A stretch of 64,000 nucleotides of DNA, taken from NCBI RefSeq assembly GCF_009687865.1, contig NZ_BLAE01000023.1:33725-97724 (forward strand), read 5' to 3'. The stretch comes from Acrocarpospora macrocephala (lineage in GTDB: Bacteria; Actinomycetota; Actinomycetes; Streptosporangiales; Streptosporangiaceae). The notes under the pieces are model-generated. The model did no database searches and was not told the DNA's origin. It saw only the letters and a list, made by a program, of their open reading frames with translations. The translations under genes and the position numbers were made by a program. Each line of letters begins with the position of its first letter. The first letter of the stretch is position 1. Of the stretch, positions 49,602 through 58,512 are shown piece after piece.

Positions 49602-51041
49602 ATGAGTGAGTACGACGCGATCGTCGTGGGTTCCGGGCCGAACGGCCTGGTGGCGGCGCTGACCATGGCCGAGGCGGGCCGCCGGGTGCTGCTGCTGGAG
49701 GGCGCGGAGCGTTTCGGCGGCGGCCTGCGGAGCGCGGAGCTGACGCTGCCTGGCTTCACGCACGACGTGTGCGCGACCGTGCTGGCGCTGTCGCTAGCCT
49801 CGCGCGCGTTCCGGGACCGGCTGCCCGATCTGGGGGTGGAGTTCGCCCAGCCGGAGGTCCCGGCCGCGCACCCGCTCGACGACGGGCCCGCCGTGCTGAT
49901 CCACCGCGACCCGGCCGCGACGGCCGCCGGTCTCGGCCGGGACGGCCGCGCCTGGCAGGCTTCCATCGGCGCGACCGCCCGGGCGGGCTTCCCGCTGGTG
50001 GACACGCTGCTGTCGCCGCTCGGCCTGCCCAGGGCGCCGCTGGCCGCCGCCCGTTACGGCGCGCTCGGCGCGCTTCCGGCCACCGTCCTGGCCCGGTCCC
50101 TGTTCCGTACGGCGCCCGCCCGCGCCGCGTTCGCCGGGATGGCGGCGCACTCGATGCTCGACCTGCGCGCCCCCATCACCGGCGGCTACGGGATGATGCT
50201 GGCCTCGCTGGCCCATTCGGTCGGCTGGCCGGTGGTCAGGGGCGGCTCCCAGGTGCTGGCCGACCTGCTGGTCGAACGGCTGCGCAAGCTGGGCGCGGAG
50301 ACCGTCTCGGGGCAGCGCGTCACCGCGCTCCGCGAGCTTCCCCCGGCCGGGACGGTCCTCCTCGACCTGCCGCCCCGCCAGTTCCTCCAGATCGCGGACC
50401 TCCCGCCCGGGTACGCGCGCCGCCTCGGCCGCTTCCGCCACGGCCCCGGCGTCTTCAAGATCGACTGGGCGCTGGACGGGCCGGTCCCGTGGCGCGATCC
50501 CGAGATCTCCCGCGCCGGCACCGTCCACCTCGGCGGCACCCTGGAGGAGATCTCCGCGAGCGAGACCGCCGTGGCGCAGGGCCGGCCCGCCGTCAGCCCT
50601 TATGTTCTGGTCGTCCAGGCCGGCGTCGTCGACCCGACTCGTGCGCCTGAGGGGAAGCAGACCCTCTGGGCGTACTGCCATGTTCCCAATGGCTCGGACT
50701 ACGACATGGCCCCGCACATCGAAGCGCAAATAGAGCGTTTCGCCCCCGGATTCCGCGATCGTGTGCTCGCCCGGCACGTCATGCCGCCCGCCGCGATGCA
50801 GTCCCACAACCCCAATTACATCGGCGGCGACATCGGCGGCGGCGCCGCCGATCTCGGGCAGTTCTTCGGACGCCCCCTGTACAGCCTCAAACCCTGGCGT
50901 ACCCCGCTCAAGGGCGTCTACCTCTGCTCGGCCAGCACCCCGCCCGGCGCGGGCGTGCACGGCATGAGCGGCCACCACGCCGCGCGCCTGGCCCTCCAGG
51001 ACCTCAGATCGGGACGAGCTCGCGGAGCCGGGCGGGCGTGA
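49602..51041 (+). CDS. FAD-dependent oxidoreductase (phytoene desaturase/amine oxidase-like)
   Basis: 479 residues. The N-terminal dinucleotide-binding motif reads VVGSGPNGLVAALTMAEAGR ending in an acidic residue (LLLEGAERFGGGLRS). The C-terminal FAD motif reads GAGVHGMSGHHAA. The overall order matches NAD(P)/FAD-binding proteins related to phytoene dehydrogenases. The ATG at 49602 with GGAAGA upstream is preferred to the ATG at 49590. Substrate unknown; no carotenoid genes lie nearby. The last 38 bases overlap the convergent receiver gene. Confidence 0.87.
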   Translation: MSEYDAIVVGSGPNGLVAALTMAEAGRRVLLLEGAERFGGGLRSAELTLPGFTHDVCATVLALSLASRAFRDRLPDLGVEFAQPEVPAAHPLDDGPAVLIHRDPAATAAGLGRDGRAWQASIGATARAGFPLVDTLLSPLGLPRAPLAAARYGALGALPATVLARSLFRTAPARAAFAGMAAHSMLDLRAPITGGYGMMLASLAHSVGWPVVRGGSQVLADLLVERLRKLGAETVSGQRVTALRELPPAGTVLLDLPPRQFLQIADLPPGYARRLGRFRHGPGVFKIDWALDGPVPWRDPEISRAGTVHLGGTLEEISASETAVAQGRPAVSPYVLVVQAGVVDPTRAPEGKQTLWAYCHVPNGSDYDMAPHIEAQIERFAPGFRDRVLARHVMPPAAMQSHNPNYIGGDIGGGAADLGQFFGRPLYSLKPWRTPLKGVYLCSASTPPGAGVHGMSGHHAARLALQDLRSGRARGAGRA

Positions 51042-51378
51042 GGTTCTCCTTGCGGATGTAGCCGGTGGCCCCGCAGGTGTGCGCGTCGGGGGGAAGGTCC
51101 TCCGCCGCGTACGTGGACACCAGCACGACGGCGGTGTCCGGATGGCTGGCGAGGATACGGCGGGTGGCCTCGATGCCGTTGATGCCGGGCAGGTTGATGT
51201 CCATCAGGATCACGGTGGGGCGGGTGCGGTCGGCCTCGGCGAGGGCGTCCTCGCCTGAGACGGCTTCGGCGATCACCCGCCACCCGGCGACCAGGGCGAC
51301 GAGCCGGCGTGCGGCTGCTCGAAACGGTCCCTGGTCGTCGACTATCAGTACGTTCACTCGCACTTCGACGGGCCCCAT
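51004..51378 (-). CDS. stand-alone response-regulator receiver domain
   Basis: 124 residues consisting only of a receiver: acidic pair in LIVDDQGPFR, phospho-Asp D60 in LMDINLPGINGIE, Thr in VSTYAAED and Lys in YIRKENLTP. The protein ends right after the last helix, without an output domain. It could pass phosphate or act by protein contact (CheY-like). It lies beside a NarL regulator on the same strand and after the cyclase/ABC/kinase run. The 3' end overlaps the flavoprotein gene by 38 bases. Confidence 0.87.
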   Translation of the reverse strand: MGPVEVRVNVLIVDDQGPFRAAARRLVALVAGWRVIAEAVSGEDALAEADRTRPTVILMDINLPGINGIEATRRILASHPDTAVVLVSTYAAEDLPPDAHTCGATGYIRKENLTPARLRELVPI

Positions 51379-51419
51379 GTTTCCCAGCCTGCCCCATCGG
51401 GCCCGCCCTGGTGAGGGTG

Positions 51420-52088
51420 TTATCCCCCCTGTTCGGCGAGGTAGAGCAGCACGGCGAGGACCCGGCGGTTGACCTCGGGGGTGGATTCGAGGCCGAGTTT
51501 GGCGAACAGCACGCTGATGTGCTTCTCCACCGACTTCTCGCTCAGGTAGAGGGTCTCCCCCACGGCGGCGTTGCTCTTGCCCTGGGCGATCTGGGCGAGC
51601 ACGTCGCGTTCCCTGGGGGTCAGCGTGGCCAGCGGCGAGGCCCGGCGTTTCATCGAGTCGGCGAGGATGCCCTCGACCACGATCGGGTCGATGATCGAAC
51701 CGCCGCGCGCCACGGCGCGCACCGCCTCGACCAGCTGGCCGGGCTCGCCGACCCGTTCCTTGAGCAGGTAGGCGCGGCCCGCGCTGCCCCCCGCCAGCAA
51801 CATCGTGGCGTAGGAGGGCTCGGCGTACTGCGAGAGCACCACGACGCCGGTGGACGGGCGGCTGGCGCGCAGCTTGGTGGCGGCCTGGATGCCCTCGTCG
51901 GAGGAGGTCGGGGGCATCCGCACGTCGGTGACGACCACGTCGGGCTGGTGGGTCTCGACGGCCGCGAGCAACTCGGGCAGGTCGGCGCAGGCGGCCACCA
52001 CCTGGAGCTCCGGATCGCGGGACAGCACGCGCTCGACGCCCTCCCGGATCAGCAGCGAGTCTTCCGCGATCACTACCCGCAACATCAC
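51420..52088 (-). CDS. NarL-family response regulator
   Basis: 222 residues (or 221 from the second ATG). The receiver has VVIAEDSLLIREGVER, phospho-Asp D55 in VTDVRMPPTSSDEG and Lys in AYLLKERVG. The C-terminal LuxR helix-turn-helix is complete (LTPRERDVLAQIAQGKSNAA, LSEKSVEKHISVLFAKL). The receiver is strikingly like that of the cyclase at 38398 (MPPTxxDEG, VVVLSQY, AYLLK). The two are therefore paralogs that the same kinase could serve. Confidence 0.92.
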   Translation of the reverse strand: MMLRVVIAEDSLLIREGVERVLSRDPELQVVAACADLPELLAAVETHQPDVVVTDVRMPPTSSDEGIQAATKLRASRPSTGVVVLSQYAEPSYATMLLAGGSAGRAYLLKERVGEPGQLVEAVRAVARGGSIIDPIVVEGILADSMKRRASPLATLTPRERDVLAQIAQGKSNAAVGETLYLSEKSVEKHISVLFAKLGLESTPEVNRRVLAVLLYLAEQGG

Positions 52089-52113
52089 GCGCCGCAGCTT
52101 ACACCTGGTGGCC

Positions 52114-53181
52114 TTACCCCAGTTCGGCGGCGATGGCGGCGGCGAAGGCGTCCACGTCCGCCTCGGTGAGGTCGAAGGCGCACATCCAGCGGACCTCGCC
52201 GAGGTCGGCGTTCCAGGTGTAGAAGCGGAAGCGCTCGCGCAGCCGGTCGGCCGCGGCGGCGGGCAGCCGGGCGAAGACCGCGTTGGCCTGCACGGGCCGG
52301 GTGATCTCGACCCCGTCGATGTCCTGCACGGCCGCCGCCAGCCGGCTGGCCATCGCGTTGGCCTGGCGGGCGTTGCGCAGCCACAGGTCGCCCGCCAGCA
52401 GCGCCTCGAACTGCACGGAAACGAAGCGCATCTTGGAGGCCAGCTGCATGCTCGTCTTGCGCAGGTACGGCAGCCCGCGCGCGGCCGCCGGATTGAGCAC
52501 CACCACGGCCTCGCCGAGCAGCAGGCCGATCTTGGTGCCGCCGAAGGAGAGCACGTCCACGCCCGCGTCCGTGGTGAGCGCCCGCAGCGGCACGTCGAGG
52601 GCGGCGGCCGCGTTGGTGATCCTGGCGCCGTCCAGGTGCACGAGCAGGCCCAGCTCGTGCGCGTGCGCGCAGACGGCCTTGATCTCGTCGACGGTGTAGA
52701 GGGTGCCGAGCTCGGTGGCGTTGGACAGCGAGACGACCCGGGGCTGAGCCCGGTGCACGTCGCCGAAGCCCCACGCCTGCCGGTCGATGAGGGCGGGCGT
52801 GAGCTTGCCGTCGGGGGTGGCCACGGGCAGCATCTTGAGCCCGGCGACCACCTCGGGGGCCCCGCCCTCGTCGGTGTTGATGTGGGCGCTCTCGGCGCAG
52901 ATGACCGCCTCCCAGGGCGCGCACATGGCGCGCAGCGAGACCACGTTCGCGGCCGTGCCGTTGAACACCGGCCAGGTCCTGGCCTGCTCGCCGAAGTGCG
53001 CCTGGAAGATCTCCTGGAGCGCCTCGGTGTAGACGTCGTCGCCGTAGGCGACCTGGTGGCCGCCGTTGGCGAGCTCGATGGCGGCCAGGATCTCCGGGTG
53101 CACGCCGGCGTAGTTGTCGCTGGCGAAGCTCGTCACGGCCGGGTCGTGCCGCCGGATCGGGTGGCTGGGCACGTGCGTCAT
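52114..53181 (-). CDS. L-threonine aldolase-like PLP enzyme
   Basis: 355 residues of the fold-type I beta-eliminating lyase/threonine aldolase family. Seen are SFASDNYAGVHPEI, VFNGTAANVVSLRAM, HLDGARITNAAAAL and the PLP lysine in LSFGGTKIGLLLGEA. It would split L-threonine or another beta-hydroxy amino acid into glycine and an aldehyde. The ATG at 53181 overlaps the SDR stop (ATGA at 53178-53181). Third gene of a tightly coupled operon with a DUF6421 protein and an SDR, which suggests a specific shared pathway rather than general threonine breakdown. Confidence 0.9.
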   Translation of the reverse strand: MTHVPSHPIRRHDPAVTSFASDNYAGVHPEILAAIELANGGHQVAYGDDVYTEALQEIFQAHFGEQARTWPVFNGTAANVVSLRAMCAPWEAVICAESAHINTDEGGAPEVVAGLKMLPVATPDGKLTPALIDRQAWGFGDVHRAQPRVVSLSNATELGTLYTVDEIKAVCAHAHELGLLVHLDGARITNAAAALDVPLRALTTDAGVDVLSFGGTKIGLLLGEAVVVLNPAAARGLPYLRKTSMQLASKMRFVSVQFEALLAGDLWLRNARQANAMASRLAAAVQDIDGVEITRPVQANAVFARLPAAAADRLRERFRFYTWNADLGEVRWMCAFDLTEADVDAFAAAIAAELG

Positions 53182-53831
53182 CCCGTCAGGTCGATGCGGC
53201 GGCCGTTGACCTCGGCGGCCGGCGTGTCCCACAGGCCGGTGAGGGCGGCGGCGAGGTCGGCCACGTCGGTGAAGCCCTTGAACTCCTTGCCGGGGGCGGC
53301 GGCGCGCATCGCGTCGTGCACGAGCGCCGTCACGACCAGGATCGCCGCGGCCGAATCGGTGCCCTTGAGCGCGTCGGCGAAGGCCAGCGTCCACGCCTCG
53401 GCGGCGGCCTTGGCGGCGGCGTAGGCGGCGTTGCCCTGGGTGGGACGCTGGGCGGCCTTGGCGGAGACGATCGCGAACCGGCCGTCGGCGGAGGCCCGCA
53501 GCAGCGGTTCGAAGGCCAGCGTCACGTGCTGCAGCGTGCGGATCAGCAGGTCGTGCAGGAGCGCCCAGTCTGCGAGCGAGGTCTCGGCGAAGCTCGCCGA
53601 CCCGCGCCAGCCGCCGACCAGGTGGATGATCCCGTCCACCCGCCCGTGCTCGGCCTTGATCCGCTCAGCCAGGTCCTGTACGGCCTGCGGATCCAGCAGG
53701 TCCACCGGCAGCGACCCGTCGGCGCCGGACTTGTCGACGCCGATGACGGTGTCACCGAGCCCGGCGAACCTGCGCACGACGGCCTGCCCGGCCGGACCGC
53801 CCGCCCCGGCGATGAGAATGACCCGCGACAT
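53178..53831 (-). CDS. short-chain dehydrogenase/reductase
   Basis: 217 residues. The NAD(P) loop reads LIAGAGGPAGQAVVRRFAGL (a variant of TGxxxGxG), then IIHLVGGWRG. The catalytic Ser lies in IVSAKAAQ, and YxxxK in AAYAAAKAAAEAW. Length is slightly short for the classical SDR. The start overlaps the DUF6421 stop by one base (TGATG) and the stop overlaps the aldolase start by four. It is predicted to oxidise or reduce an alcohol/carbonyl intermediate shared with its neighbours. Confidence 0.88.
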   Translation of the reverse strand: MSRVILIAGAGGPAGQAVVRRFAGLGDTVIGVDKSGADGSLPVDLLDPQAVQDLAERIKAEHGRVDGIIHLVGGWRGSASFAETSLADWALLHDLLIRTLQHVTLAFEPLLRASADGRFAIVSAKAAQRPTQGNAAYAAAKAAAEAWTLAFADALKGTDSAAAILVVTALVHDAMRAAAPGKEFKGFTDVADLAAALTGLWDTPAAEVNGRRIDLTG

Positions 53832-55879
53832 CAGCGCACACCCTTCGTGGATTCGACGACATCGGTGAGCTTACGGCGGAGCGCCTCGTAGAACATGCTC
53901 AGCGGGAACTCGTCCGGCAGGACCGCGTCCACCATCGCCTTCTGCTCCTCCGGCAGGTCCCGGGCGGCCCACTTGGACGCTGGGTGCGGCGCCACGTAGG
54001 CGGCGACCAGGTCGTGCGCGGCCAGCCAGTGCGCCAGCTTCGAGCGGTCGATCCCGTCCCGGTACAGCTTCTCGACCTGGCCGCGCAGGTCGGCGACGCC
54101 CGGGGCGACCCTGGGCCAGTCGACGCTGAGCCGGTTGTCGGTCCACCGCACGATGCCGTTGCGATGCAGGTACGCGAAGAGCAGCTGCCCGCCGAGCCCG
54201 TCGTAGTTGCGCACCCGATCCCCCGTGATCGGGAACCGGAACAGCCGATCGAACAGGATCGCGTACTGGACATACCGCGCCTGCGGCACCCCTTCGTCCT
54301 CCAGCCGCACGGCCTCGCCGAACGCGGTGAGGTCGCAGCGCAGCTCCTCCAGCGAGTAGAGCCAGTAGGGCATCCGCTGCTTGATCATGAAGGGGTCGAA
54401 CGGCAGGTCCCCGTGGGAGTGCGTCCGGTCGTGGATCAGGTCCCACAGCACGAACGCGTCCTGGGCCAGCTCCCTGGAGGCGACCAGCCGGGCCGCGTCC
54501 GCGGGCAGGGCCAGTTTCAGCGTCTCGGCCGCGGCCGAGGTGACGGCCCGGAACCTGGCCGCCTCGCGGTCGCAGAAGATGCCGCCCCAGGTGAAGCGGG
54601 CGGGGGTCTCGCGGACGGCGACCGTCTCGGGGAACAGCACGGCCGAGTTGGTGTCGTAGCCGGAGGTGAAGTCCACGAACGTGATCGGCACGAACATCGG
54701 GTTGTCGTAGCGCCCGGCTTCGACCCGGGCCAGCCAGTCCGGCCAGACCGTCTTGATCCAGACGGCCTCCAGGTTGCGGCTGGGGTTGCCGTTCTGGGTG
54801 TACATCGGGAAGACGACCAGGTGTTCCAGGCCGTCCTCGCGCTGCTCGTCGGGGTGGAAGGCGTTCAGCGAGTCCAGGAAGTCGGGCACGCCCAGCCCGT
54901 TGTCCGCCCATTTGGCGAGATCGGCCACCACGGCGTCCAGGTAGGCGGCGTCGTGGGGGAAACGCGGCGCAAGCCGTACGACATGGTCGGAAATTTCCGA
55001 CACGAGGGTGGCGGCGCGGGTCTTGTCCTCGGGGATCGAGCCGTCCTTGGCCTGGAGGGGGCGCAGCTGCTCCACGGCCACCTTCAGCTCGGCGAACTCG
55101 GCGGGGACCGTGTCGGCGGGGCGGGCGGCAGAGGGGAGCCGCGCCGCCCAGGTCACCAGGTTGGTCCAGAGCCGGGCGTGGTCGAGCTCGCCGATGGAGT
55201 CGTCGCCGAACAGGTCGGAGTCGGCCACCACGACGACCCGGCCCGCGCCCAGGCGCGCGGCCACGACCAGCGGCTCCCCCGCCGGATCGGCGTCGGCGGA
55301 GGTCCGGAACAGCACGTTCCCCGCCCCGGTCAGCACCCCGGCCCGATAGAAACACGCCCGATCGGCCCCCGCGAGCAGATCCACCCCGTCCACCTCGCGC
55401 GCGCCGGGCACGCCCCGGATCCAGGCGGCCACCTGGTTGTGGCTGTTGCGCGGATCCTGGACGGTCACGTGGGCGACCCCGACGCCGAACCTGGCCAGCA
55501 GGTCGGTGAGATTGCTGCCGTACTTCTCCTGCTCGTGCTCGGCCAGCACCACCAGGCCGCCCCCGGCCCGCACATACTCCTCGACGGCGTCGAGCTCCTC
55601 CACGGGGAAGACGGGGCTGCCGAGGCCGGTGGTGCGCTCCCAGCGGTCCGCGGCCGGGTGGGCGATCACGAACACGTCCTGCCCGGCCAGCGCCGAGGCC
55701 GTCAGCGGTCCCTCGGTGAACGCGGCCACCTGGTATCCCAGCCTGCGCAGGAGCTCGGCCGCCCGGGTGTACCCGTTGTCGTCGGGATGCCCCGGGTTCA
55801 TGGCCTCTGCCCGTTCCCTGCGGATCGTCCAGGCCTCGCTGTGCGCCTCGTCGAACAACACGCGCGGGAAGGCAGTCAT
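53831..55879 (-). CDS. DUF6421 family protein
   Basis: 682 residues from the ATG at 55879 (AGGAG upstream). The first 230 residues resemble a class I glutamine amidotransferase-like fold (LFDEAHSEAWTIRRERAEAM, GGGLVVLAEHEQEKYGSNLT). The remaining 450 form a large cytoplasmic domain with a His-rich segment, WDLIHDRTHSHGDLPFDPF, that may bind metal. I recall the name DUF6421 for such actinomycete proteins, with no known function. It leads an operon with an SDR and an aldolase. Confidence 0.75.
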   Translation of the reverse strand: MTAFPRVLFDEAHSEAWTIRRERAEAMNPGHPDDNGYTRAAELLRRLGYQVAAFTEGPLTASALAGQDVFVIAHPAADRWERTTGLGSPVFPVEELDAVEEYVRAGGGLVVLAEHEQEKYGSNLTDLLARFGVGVAHVTVQDPRNSHNQVAAWIRGVPGAREVDGVDLLAGADRACFYRAGVLTGAGNVLFRTSADADPAGEPLVVAARLGAGRVVVVADSDLFGDDSIGELDHARLWTNLVTWAARLPSAARPADTVPAEFAELKVAVEQLRPLQAKDGSIPEDKTRAATLVSEISDHVVRLAPRFPHDAAYLDAVVADLAKWADNGLGVPDFLDSLNAFHPDEQREDGLEHLVVFPMYTQNGNPSRNLEAVWIKTVWPDWLARVEAGRYDNPMFVPITFVDFTSGYDTNSAVLFPETVAVRETPARFTWGGIFCDREAARFRAVTSAAAETLKLALPADAARLVASRELAQDAFVLWDLIHDRTHSHGDLPFDPFMIKQRMPYWLYSLEELRCDLTAFGEAVRLEDEGVPQARYVQYAILFDRLFRFPITGDRVRNYDGLGGQLLFAYLHRNGIVRWTDNRLSVDWPRVAPGVADLRGQVEKLYRDGIDRSKLAHWLAAHDLVAAYVAPHPASKWAARDLPEEQKAMVDAVLPDEFPLSMFYEALRRKLTDVVESTKGVR

Positions 55880-56046
55880 GAAATATCTCCTGTCCGATAC
55901 GCCATATGACGGAAAATATACACAACAACCTCCATGGAACGACAAGTCGCCCTCACGGGGGACGGCGTATCACCCGTATGGCGGACGTACCCGCGCGGTC
56001 CCCGGCCGTAGCGTCCGCGGCGATGAACCGAACCCGAGGGGGAACA

Positions 56047-56757
56047 ATGTTCAAGCTCAACGACGCGGTCAGATTCCGCCGCTCCGTCACCGGAGTCCTG
56101 CTGATCCTGGCCCCGCTGCTCCAGCTGATCGCGGTCCTCGTCGACCCCGGCACCTGGGGCGACGACCGCGAGTCGGTCAGCTTCGGCGACAACCCGGCGC
56201 TGGCGCAGCTGCAGTCCGCGCTCTACCACTGGTCCTGGATCCTGCTGCCGGTGGCGCTCATCGGCGTGCTGCACGTCGCCCGCAGGCGCGGCGTGGTGCT
56301 CGGCCACATCGGCGGCGCGATGTCCGTGCTCGGCTTCCTGTCCCTGTCCGGCCTGCTGATGATCGACCCGGTGGAGTGGTACCTGGGCCAGCACAACCCG
56401 CCGGAGCAAGCCGCGAAGATCCTCGACGAGATGCTCAACCTGCCCGGCGTGGTCTTCGGCTTCCAGATGCCGTGGATCTTCTTCGGCCCGATCGGCGCCG
56501 GCCTCGTCGCCATCGCGCTGCGCCGCGCCGGATTCGCGCCGTGGTGGGTCGTGGGCGCGATCCTGCTCGGCTGGTGGGCCGGCTTCCTGGCCCCGTACGG
56601 CCCGCTGACGGTCCCGCTCTGGGCGGCCCCCGTGGCCGCGTTCGGCTACCTGGGCGTCAAGGTCCTGCGGATGACCGACGCCGAGTGGGTCTCCTACTAC
56701 CCGAGCGCCGCCCCGGGCGTCACCACGCCCGACTCGTACGCGAACACCACCGCCTGA
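56047..56757 (+). CDS. integral membrane protein, unknown function
   Basis: 236 residues from the ATG at 56047, preceded by GAGGGGG. It has about six hydrophobic segments (for example SVTGVLLILAPLLQLIAVLV and PWWVVGAILLGWWAGFLAPY). No enzyme motifs are seen. It diverges from the DUF6421 operon. Its 3' end overlaps the convergent response-regulator gene by 61 bases, which leaves no room for a terminator and suggests interference or co-control with that system. Confidence 0.75.
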   Translation: MFKLNDAVRFRRSVTGVLLILAPLLQLIAVLVDPGTWGDDRESVSFGDNPALAQLQSALYHWSWILLPVALIGVLHVARRRGVVLGHIGGAMSVLGFLSLSGLLMIDPVEWYLGQHNPPEQAAKILDEMLNLPGVVFGFQMPWIFFGPIGAGLVAIALRRAGFAPWWVVGAILLGWWAGFLAPYGPLTVPLWAAPVAAFGYLGVKVLRMTDAEWVSYYPSAAPGVTTPDSYANTTA

Positions 56758-57359
56758 GCCCGGTCCCGCAGGCTCAGCTTCATGAGCACCCGGGCCACAT
56801 GGGTCTTGACCGTGGCCTCGCCGACGAAGAGCTCCCCCGCGATCTCGGCGTTGGTGAGGCCACGCGCCAGCATGCGCAGCACCTCCAGCTCGCGCGGGGT
56901 CAGCTCGGCCAGCTGCGGCGGCCGGACCGGATCGTGCCGCCCGGCGAAGGACGCGATCACCCGGGTGGTCACGGCCGGATCGAGCAGGCCGTCCCCGGCG
57001 GCCACCACCCGGATCGCCTCCACCAGCTGCTCCGGCGGCGACACCTTGAGCAGGAAGCCGCTGGTCCCGGCGCGCAGCGCCGCGTAGAGGTTCTCGTCGG
57101 TGTCGAAGGTGGTGAGCATGATGATCTTCGGCGGGTGCGGGGTGTCCAGCAGCTGCTTGGCCGCCGACAGGCCGTCCAGGCGGGGCATGGAGATGTCCAT
57201 CAGCACCACGTCCGGCCGGACCCGGCGGACCAGCGCGACCGCCTCCACCCCGTCCCCGGCCTCGCCCACGACCTCCATGCCCGGTTCGCTCTCCACCACC
57301 ATGCGCAGCCCGGCCCGGATCATCGCCTGGTCGTCGGCGAGCACGATCCTGACGGTCAT
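56697..57359 (-). CDS. NarL-family response regulator
   Basis: 220 residues. The receiver has VLADDQAMIRAGLRMVVESE, phospho-Asp D55 in VLMDISMPRLDG, Thr in MLTTFDTDENLYAAL and Lys in FLLKVSPPEQL. The C-terminal LuxR helix-turn-helix is intact (LTPRELEVLRMLARGLTNAE, GEATVKTHVARVLMKL). The ATG overlaps the kinase stop by four bases (57356-57359), so this is a cognate pair. Its receiver and tail closely parallel the SARP-receiver fusion at 3847. Confidence 0.95.
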   Translation of the reverse strand: MTVRIVLADDQAMIRAGLRMVVESEPGMEVVGEAGDGVEAVALVRRVRPDVVLMDISMPRLDGLSAAKQLLDTPHPPKIIMLTTFDTDENLYAALRAGTSGFLLKVSPPEQLVEAIRVVAAGDGLLDPAVTTRVIASFAGRHDPVRPPQLAELTPRELEVLRMLARGLTNAEIAGELFVGEATVKTHVARVLMKLSLRDRAQAVVFAYESGVVTPGAALG

Positions 57360-58507
57360 ACCAGCACCACTCCCTGGGAGGTGGGCAGCACCGCGCGGAC
57401 CCGGAAGCCGCCCTCCGGCCGCGGACCCGCGTCCAGCGTGCCGCCGAACAGCTCGGCCCGCTCGCGCATGCCGATGAGGCCATTGCCGGTGGACAGCTCG
57501 GAATCGGCGCCCTTGCCGTTGTCGGTCACCTCGATGGTGACCGAGAGCGGGTGGTAGGCGATCCGGATCCGGACGTCGGCCTCGCCCGCGTACTTGACGG
57601 CGTTGGTGAGCGACTCCTGGACGATCCGGTAGGCGGACAGGTCCAGGCCGGGCGCGAGCCGCACCTGCTCGCCTTCGATGGCGAGGGTGACCCGCAGGCC
57701 CGAGTTGCGCACGGTGGAGATCAGGCTCTCGACCAGGTCGAGGCCGGGCTGGGGCAGCGCCTCGTCCTGGGGCATGCGGAGCGCGCCGAGCATGATCCGC
57801 AGCTCGTTGACGGCCTCCCGGCCGCTCTGCTCGATGTTCTGCAGGATCGGGTTCTCCCCGCCCTGGGTGCGGCGCAGCGCCCCGGCCTGCATGACCATCA
57901 TGCTGACGCTGTGCGCGACCACGTCGTGGAGTTCCCTGGCGATCCGGTTGCGCTCGGCGGCCACCGCCTCGGCGGCCTTGCGCTCGCGTTCGAGCTCCAG
58001 TTGCGTGGCCTGTTCGGCCATGCGCTGCATCCGGACCAGGTAGCCGCGCAGGCCGAGCCCGGTCAGGTAGGCGAAGCCGAACATGACAGTAAGGAAAATT
58101 ACTTCCTCAGGCGGCAGGATCCTGTGGTCTATGGCCCCGGAATCGAACACCAGGATGCCCGCCAGAGCCCACAAACCGCCAGGTCGGAATGGCAGTTTCG
58201 CGCCCAGCGTGTGGAAGACGATCAAGAGGGAGATGAGCTGGTGAACTTGACAGCTCTCGTGACCCTGCCGATGCCACACGTACTGCATGAGTACGATGCC
58301 TAGGAACACCACAACAGGCGACTTACCGCGAAACGCGAGCAGAATCCCGGCCAGCAGAGCTTGGGGGATCCACCACAGCTGCGGGTTCTGGGCCGCGCCG
58401 TGAGCGGTCGCTGTGGTGAACGCCTCAACGACGCCGATCGCCGCCACGGCGGCGCCGATGAGGAGATCGACCTTTCGGGAATAGACCTTGGAGATGCGGA
58501 TGGCCAT
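57356..58507 (-). CDS. sensor histidine kinase (DesK/NarL class)
   Basis: 383 residues. About five transmembrane segments occupy residues 13-155. A short coiled coil leads to HisKA_3 with RNRIARELHDVVAHSVSMMV (phospho-His 194). HATPase_c has ESLTNAVKYAG and DNGKGADSE. The ATG at 58507 has no ribosome site but lies seven bases after TAATCT, so the operon is probably leaderless. The kinase gene is translationally coupled to its response regulator. Confidence 0.93.
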   Translation of the reverse strand: MAIRISKVYSRKVDLLIGAAVAAIGVVEAFTTATAHGAAQNPQLWWIPQALLAGILLAFRGKSPVVVFLGIVLMQYVWHRQGHESCQVHQLISLLIVFHTLGAKLPFRPGGLWALAGILVFDSGAIDHRILPPEEVIFLTVMFGFAYLTGLGLRGYLVRMQRMAEQATQLELERERKAAEAVAAERNRIARELHDVVAHSVSMMVMQAGALRRTQGGENPILQNIEQSGREAVNELRIMLGALRMPQDEALPQPGLDLVESLISTVRNSGLRVTLAIEGEQVRLAPGLDLSAYRIVQESLTNAVKYAGEADVRIRIAYHPLSVTIEVTDNGKGADSELSTGNGLIGMRERAELFGGTLDAGPRPEGGFRVRAVLPTSQGVVLV

Positions 58508-58512
58508 GGGGG

